DNA of 7,787 bases from NCBI GenBank assembly GCA_955652075.1, contig CATPAS010000042.1:1-7787 (forward strand), given 5' to 3'. Shown here piece by piece: positions 5,191-7,787 of the stretch. The DNA is from an uncultured Gaiellaceae bacterium (GTDB lineage: Bacteria; Actinomycetota; Thermoleophilia; Gaiellales; Gaiellaceae). The first letter of the stretch is position 1. Every line of letters begins with the position of its first letter. The notes beneath the pieces are model-generated. The model was not told the origin of the DNA and made no database searches. It saw only the letters and a program-made list of their open reading frames with translations. A program made the position numbers and the translations under genes.

Positions 5191-5217
5191 GTCCGACGTG
5201 TCCGGCGCGTCCGGCAT
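5191..5217. repeat. Three tandem 9-bp units upstream of the AddB-like gene
   Basis: GTCCGACGT, GTCCGGCGC and GTCCGGCAT follow one another without gaps, sharing GTCCG at the start of each. They occupy the short intergenic space 30-56 bases before the TTG start at 5247. They could be binding sites for a repressor or activator, or low-complexity drift. Confidence 0.5.
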
Positions 5218-5233
5218 CGTCTGGGCGCCCGAC

Positions 5234-5239
5234 TAGAGT
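5234..5239 (+). promoter_or_regulatory. Possible -10 box for the AddB-like gene
   Basis: TAGAGT lies seven bases before the TTG at 5247, a spacing typical of leaderless actinobacterial starts, and there is no Shine-Dalgarno. The alternative GTG start at 5238 overlaps this box. No clear -35 is seen. Confidence 0.4.
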
Positions 5240-5246
5240 GGACAAG

Positions 5247-7787
5247 TTGGGTCTGAATCTCATCACCGGCCCGGCTAACGCCGGGAAGGTGGCGCTCCTG
5301 CTCCGCCGGTATCTCGATGCGCTGCCTCGAGAGCCGTACCTGATCGTGCCGAACCGGTCGGACGTCGAAGAGCGCGAGCGTGAGCTGCTCGCCATCCAGC
5401 CTGCGCTCCTGGGCGGCTCGATCGGCACCTTCGACGACCTTTTCAAGCGGCTCGCGCGCGGCGGCGGCGAATCGCGTCCCGTAGCGACCGAGGCGCAGCG
5501 GGCTTTGATCGTCCGCCGCGCACTCGCCGGTCAGTCGCTCAACGGTCTCGGCCGCTCTGCCCGCTTCGGCGGCTTCGCGGACGCGCTGCTCGCCACGGTG
5601 GGTGAGCTCGAGTCCGGTTTGCTCGATCCCAACGATCTGGACGGCGAGCTCGCAGGGCTCTACGCCGCGTATCGCGGGGAGCTCGACCGCCTCGGCATGT
5701 GGGACCGCGATCTCCTGCGGCGGCATGCGGCTGAACGAGTCGCCGCCGAGCTCGATGCCTGGGGCGGCGAGCCGGTGTTCGCGTACGGCTTCGAGGACCT
5801 GACCGGCGCGGAATGGGCGCTCCTGCAAGCGCTCGCCGGCCGGAGCGAGGTAACCGTGTCGATGCCGTACGAGCCGAACCGCGCTGCGTTCGCGTCGCTC
5901 AGCCGGACCATGGACGATCTCGCCGGCCTTGCCGACGGTCGCATCGACGAGTTGCCCCCGGCCTTCGCGCAGGTCGCGGAGCCGGCGCTCGCGCATCTCG
6001 AGCGCACGCTCTTCGCCGAGTCTGTGTCCGACCCACCCGAGATCGAAGGTGCCATTCGCTTCTTCGAAAGCGCGGGCAAGCGCGGCACGCTCGAGCTCGT
6101 CGGCGAGGAGCTGCTGTCCCTGCTCAGGTCCGGCACTCCCGCAGAGCAGATCGGGATCGTCTGCCCCTCGCTCGAGCGCTGGCAGGCGCCGCTCGAGACC
6201 GCGCTCGGCACGCTCGGCGTTCCGTACGCGCTCGAGGCCTACGCGCGGTTCGACAAGACGCCATACGGCCAGGCGCTTCTGAGCCTCCTGCGGTTCGCGT
6301 GGCTCGGGGGCAGCCGCGGGGACCTCTATACGTTCCTCCGCTCCTCCTATTCGAGCCTGACGCGGCAGAACGTCGACTTCCTCGAAGGACGCCTGCGCGG
6401 ACGCGCAGTCGATTCACCCGAGCGCGTCGAGGAAGAGACGATCAGGCTGCGTGACGGGCAGCCGTTGGCGGTCCTCGAGGCGTTGCGGTCGGCGCCGTCC
6501 CCACTCGATGCCGTTGCGGGGCTCGCGGCCTTCATGTTGCGCGCGGCTTACGGACTGGAGGCACCGCCCGTGGGCGAGCTCTCGCGCCAGGACATCCGGG
6601 CGCACGAGGCCGTGATGCGGCTCGTCGGAGAGCTCCGGAGCTGGACCGAGCTCGAGGGCTCCCTTTCGACCGAAGAGGTCTTCGCGGCTGTTGAACGTGC
6701 GGAGGTCCGGCGGTCTTCAACGAGCGAAGCAGGGCGGATCGCCGTGCTCGATCTCCTGCGCGCCCGCACGCGGCGCTTCGAAGTCGTGTTCCTGCTCGGC
6801 CTGGAAGAAGGAAGCCTGCCGCGTCGCGGCCACGAGTCGCCGTTCCTCGGCGACGACGCGCGCCGCGATCTCGACGAGCGCTCGGGTGCACGGCTGACGC
6901 GGCCAGATCAGGTCGCCCGTGACCGTTACCTCTTCTACACCGCGTGCACGCGCGCGAGCAGGCGCCTGTACCTCGTCCGCGAGGCCGCGACCGACGAGGG
7001 CAGCCCGCGGGAGCCGAGCCCGTTCTGGGACGAAGTGCAAGCCGTGTTCCCGAAGGACGATGTCACGCGCTGGACGCGCCGCCGCCCGCTGTCCGCGCTC
7101 ACGTGGCCGCTGGAAGAAGCGCCGACGGACCGGGAACGCCTGCGCGCGGTCGCCATGCGTGCCGCCGACGACGGCGTCGCGGCCGACGCGATTGCGACGG
7201 CAAACGGCTGGGACCGACGGCTCGCCCGCGCGCTGCGTGCGTTCGAGCGGCCGACTCGCCTGACTCATCCGCAGGTGCTTGCCGAGCTGGCGGCGAAGTC
7301 GACCTTCGGGGTCACGGAGCTGGAGCGGTTCGCGGACTGCTCCTCGATCTGGTTCATCGAGCGTCTGATCGATCCGAAGAGCATCGATGCGCGGGTCGAT
7401 GCACGGCTACGCGGATCGATCGCGCACCAGGTCCTGTTCCGCTTCTATTCCGGACTGCCCAAGGAGCTCGGCGCGGATCGTGTCGAGCAGCATCGGGTCG
7501 AGGACGCGGTCGCCTTCCTGCGGCAGTGCCTCGATCATGCGGTGCAAGGCGTGCGCCTGGAGCTCACGGATCTCCAGGAGCGCGAGCTCAGGCACGGTCT
7601 CTGGCGGGACCTCGAGGCTTTCGTCCGCGAAGAGGCCGCTGCCGACATGCCGCTCGTTCCGCGCCGCTTCGAGGTGCTCTTCGGATCGGAGCGCTCGGCG
7701 CCGGAGCTCCAACGCGGCCTCGAGCTCGCCGAGGGCATCACTCTCTCGGGAAAGATCGACCGCATCGACGTCGATCCGTTCAGCGCC
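5247..7787 (+). CDS. AddB-like helicase/PD-(D/E)XK nuclease, partial (runs off right edge)
   Basis: The window holds 847 codons of an open frame with no stop. By motif it is an AddB-type subunit of a helicase-nuclease that resects double-strand breaks for RecA loading. Near the N-terminus LITGPANAGKV (5-15) is a degenerate Walker A, with V15 in place of Ser/Thr. FAYGFEDLTGAEWALLQAL stands where AddB proteins usually have a DGF motif. The C-terminal helicase fold shows GRIAVLDLLRARTRRFEVV (from 496), LLGLEEGSLPRR (516-527) and YTACTRASRRLYLV (564-577). The nuclease domain begins around 693 (FGVTELERFADCSS), where C698 matches the first cysteine of the AddB iron-sulfur cluster. It reaches GKIDRID (835-841), the first acidic motif, just before the window ends. 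I prefer the TTG start, with GTG 5238 as the alternative. A RecB-family exonuclease label would also fit; its partner is not in view. Confidence 0.82.
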   Translation, partial: MGLNLITGPANAGKVALLLRRYLDALPREPYLIVPNRSDVEERERELLAIQPALLGGSIGTFDDLFKRLARGGGESRPVATEAQRALIVRRALAGQSLNGLGRSARFGGFADALLATVGELESGLLDPNDLDGELAGLYAAYRGELDRLGMWDRDLLRRHAAERVAAELDAWGGEPVFAYGFEDLTGAEWALLQALAGRSEVTVSMPYEPNRAAFASLSRTMDDLAGLADGRIDELPPAFAQVAEPALAHLERTLFAESVSDPPEIEGAIRFFESAGKRGTLELVGEELLSLLRSGTPAEQIGIVCPSLERWQAPLETALGTLGVPYALEAYARFDKTPYGQALLSLLRFAWLGGSRGDLYTFLRSSYSSLTRQNVDFLEGRLRGRAVDSPERVEEETIRLRDGQPLAVLEALRSAPSPLDAVAGLAAFMLRAAYGLEAPPVGELSRQDIRAHEAVMRLVGELRSWTELEGSLSTEEVFAAVERAEVRRSSTSEAGRIAVLDLLRARTRRFEVVFLLGLEEGSLPRRGHESPFLGDDARRDLDERSGARLTRPDQVARDRYLFYTACTRASRRLYLVREAATDEGSPREPSPFWDEVQAVFPKDDVTRWTRRRPLSALTWPLEEAPTDRERLRAVAMRAADDGVAADAIATANGWDRRLARALRAFERPTRLTHPQVLAELAAKSTFGVTELERFADCSSIWFIERLIDPKSIDARVDARLRGSIAHQVLFRFYSGLPKELGADRVEQHRVEDAVAFLRQCLDHAVQGVRLELTDLQERELRHGLWRDLEAFVREEAAADMPLVPRRFEVLFGSERSAPELQRGLELAEGITLSGKIDRIDVDPFSA

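Noticed and set aside
5169..6454. Open frames on both strands inside the AddB-like gene (for example 5169-5996 minus, 5813-6454 plus)
   Set aside because: Typical high-GC shadow frames; the main frame carries the helicase motifs continuously.
1..7787. Defence island, CRISPR, prophage or transposon
   Set aside because: No repeat-spacer array, integrase, transposase or terminal repeats seen; gene content is core metabolism, envelope, signalling and repair.

Overview
The window is GC-rich throughout and reads as chromosomal DNA of a high-GC bacterium, most likely an actinomycete-related lineage. A member of the Thermoleophilia or Gaiellales is my best guess, inferred from GC content, GTG/TTG starts, several leaderless-looking starts and the style of the AddB-like protein. 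No marker gene fixes the taxon. I recognise seven complete protein genes and one or two that run off the window, with no rRNA, tRNA, CRISPR array or transposon.

Layout. Positions 1-1541 (minus strand) hold a split NAD(P) transhydrogenase operon, pntAA-pntAB-pntB, whose genes are joined by four-base start/stop overlaps (GTGA, TTGA); pntB is cut by the left edge. Only 29 bp away and divergent, 1571-3610 (plus strand) carries a DedA-family membrane protein, a secreted PF04185-type phosphoesterase and a stand-alone HD-GYP phosphodiesterase. Convergent to these, 3626-4696 (minus strand) encodes an isocitrate dehydrogenase-like enzyme with the active-site layout of the eukaryotic-type (type II) enzymes but a shorter chain. 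A 281-bp gene-free stretch with several dyads follows. It separates this gene from a 64-residue four-cysteine protein with a basic RGRR tail (4978-5172) and then an AddB-like helicase/nuclease (from 5247), which runs off the right edge before its nuclease core is complete.

How the genes fit together. The transhydrogenase and the isocitrate dehydrogenase-like enzyme both bear on the NAD(H)/NADP(H) balance, though they are separate units. The DedA protein and the exported phosphoesterase look translationally coupled and may act on membrane lipid phosphates. The HD-GYP protein follows 49 bp later and could link the group to cyclic-di-nucleotide turnover. The AddB-like protein belongs to double-strand break processing; its small Cys4 neighbour may bind DNA.

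Most of the window is housekeeping in character. The points most worth a second look are the Cys4/RGRR protein with Lsr2-like spacing, the hybrid coenzyme loop of the dehydrogenase, the likely CTG start of the phosphoesterase, and the very tight divergent promoter region between pntAA and dedA.
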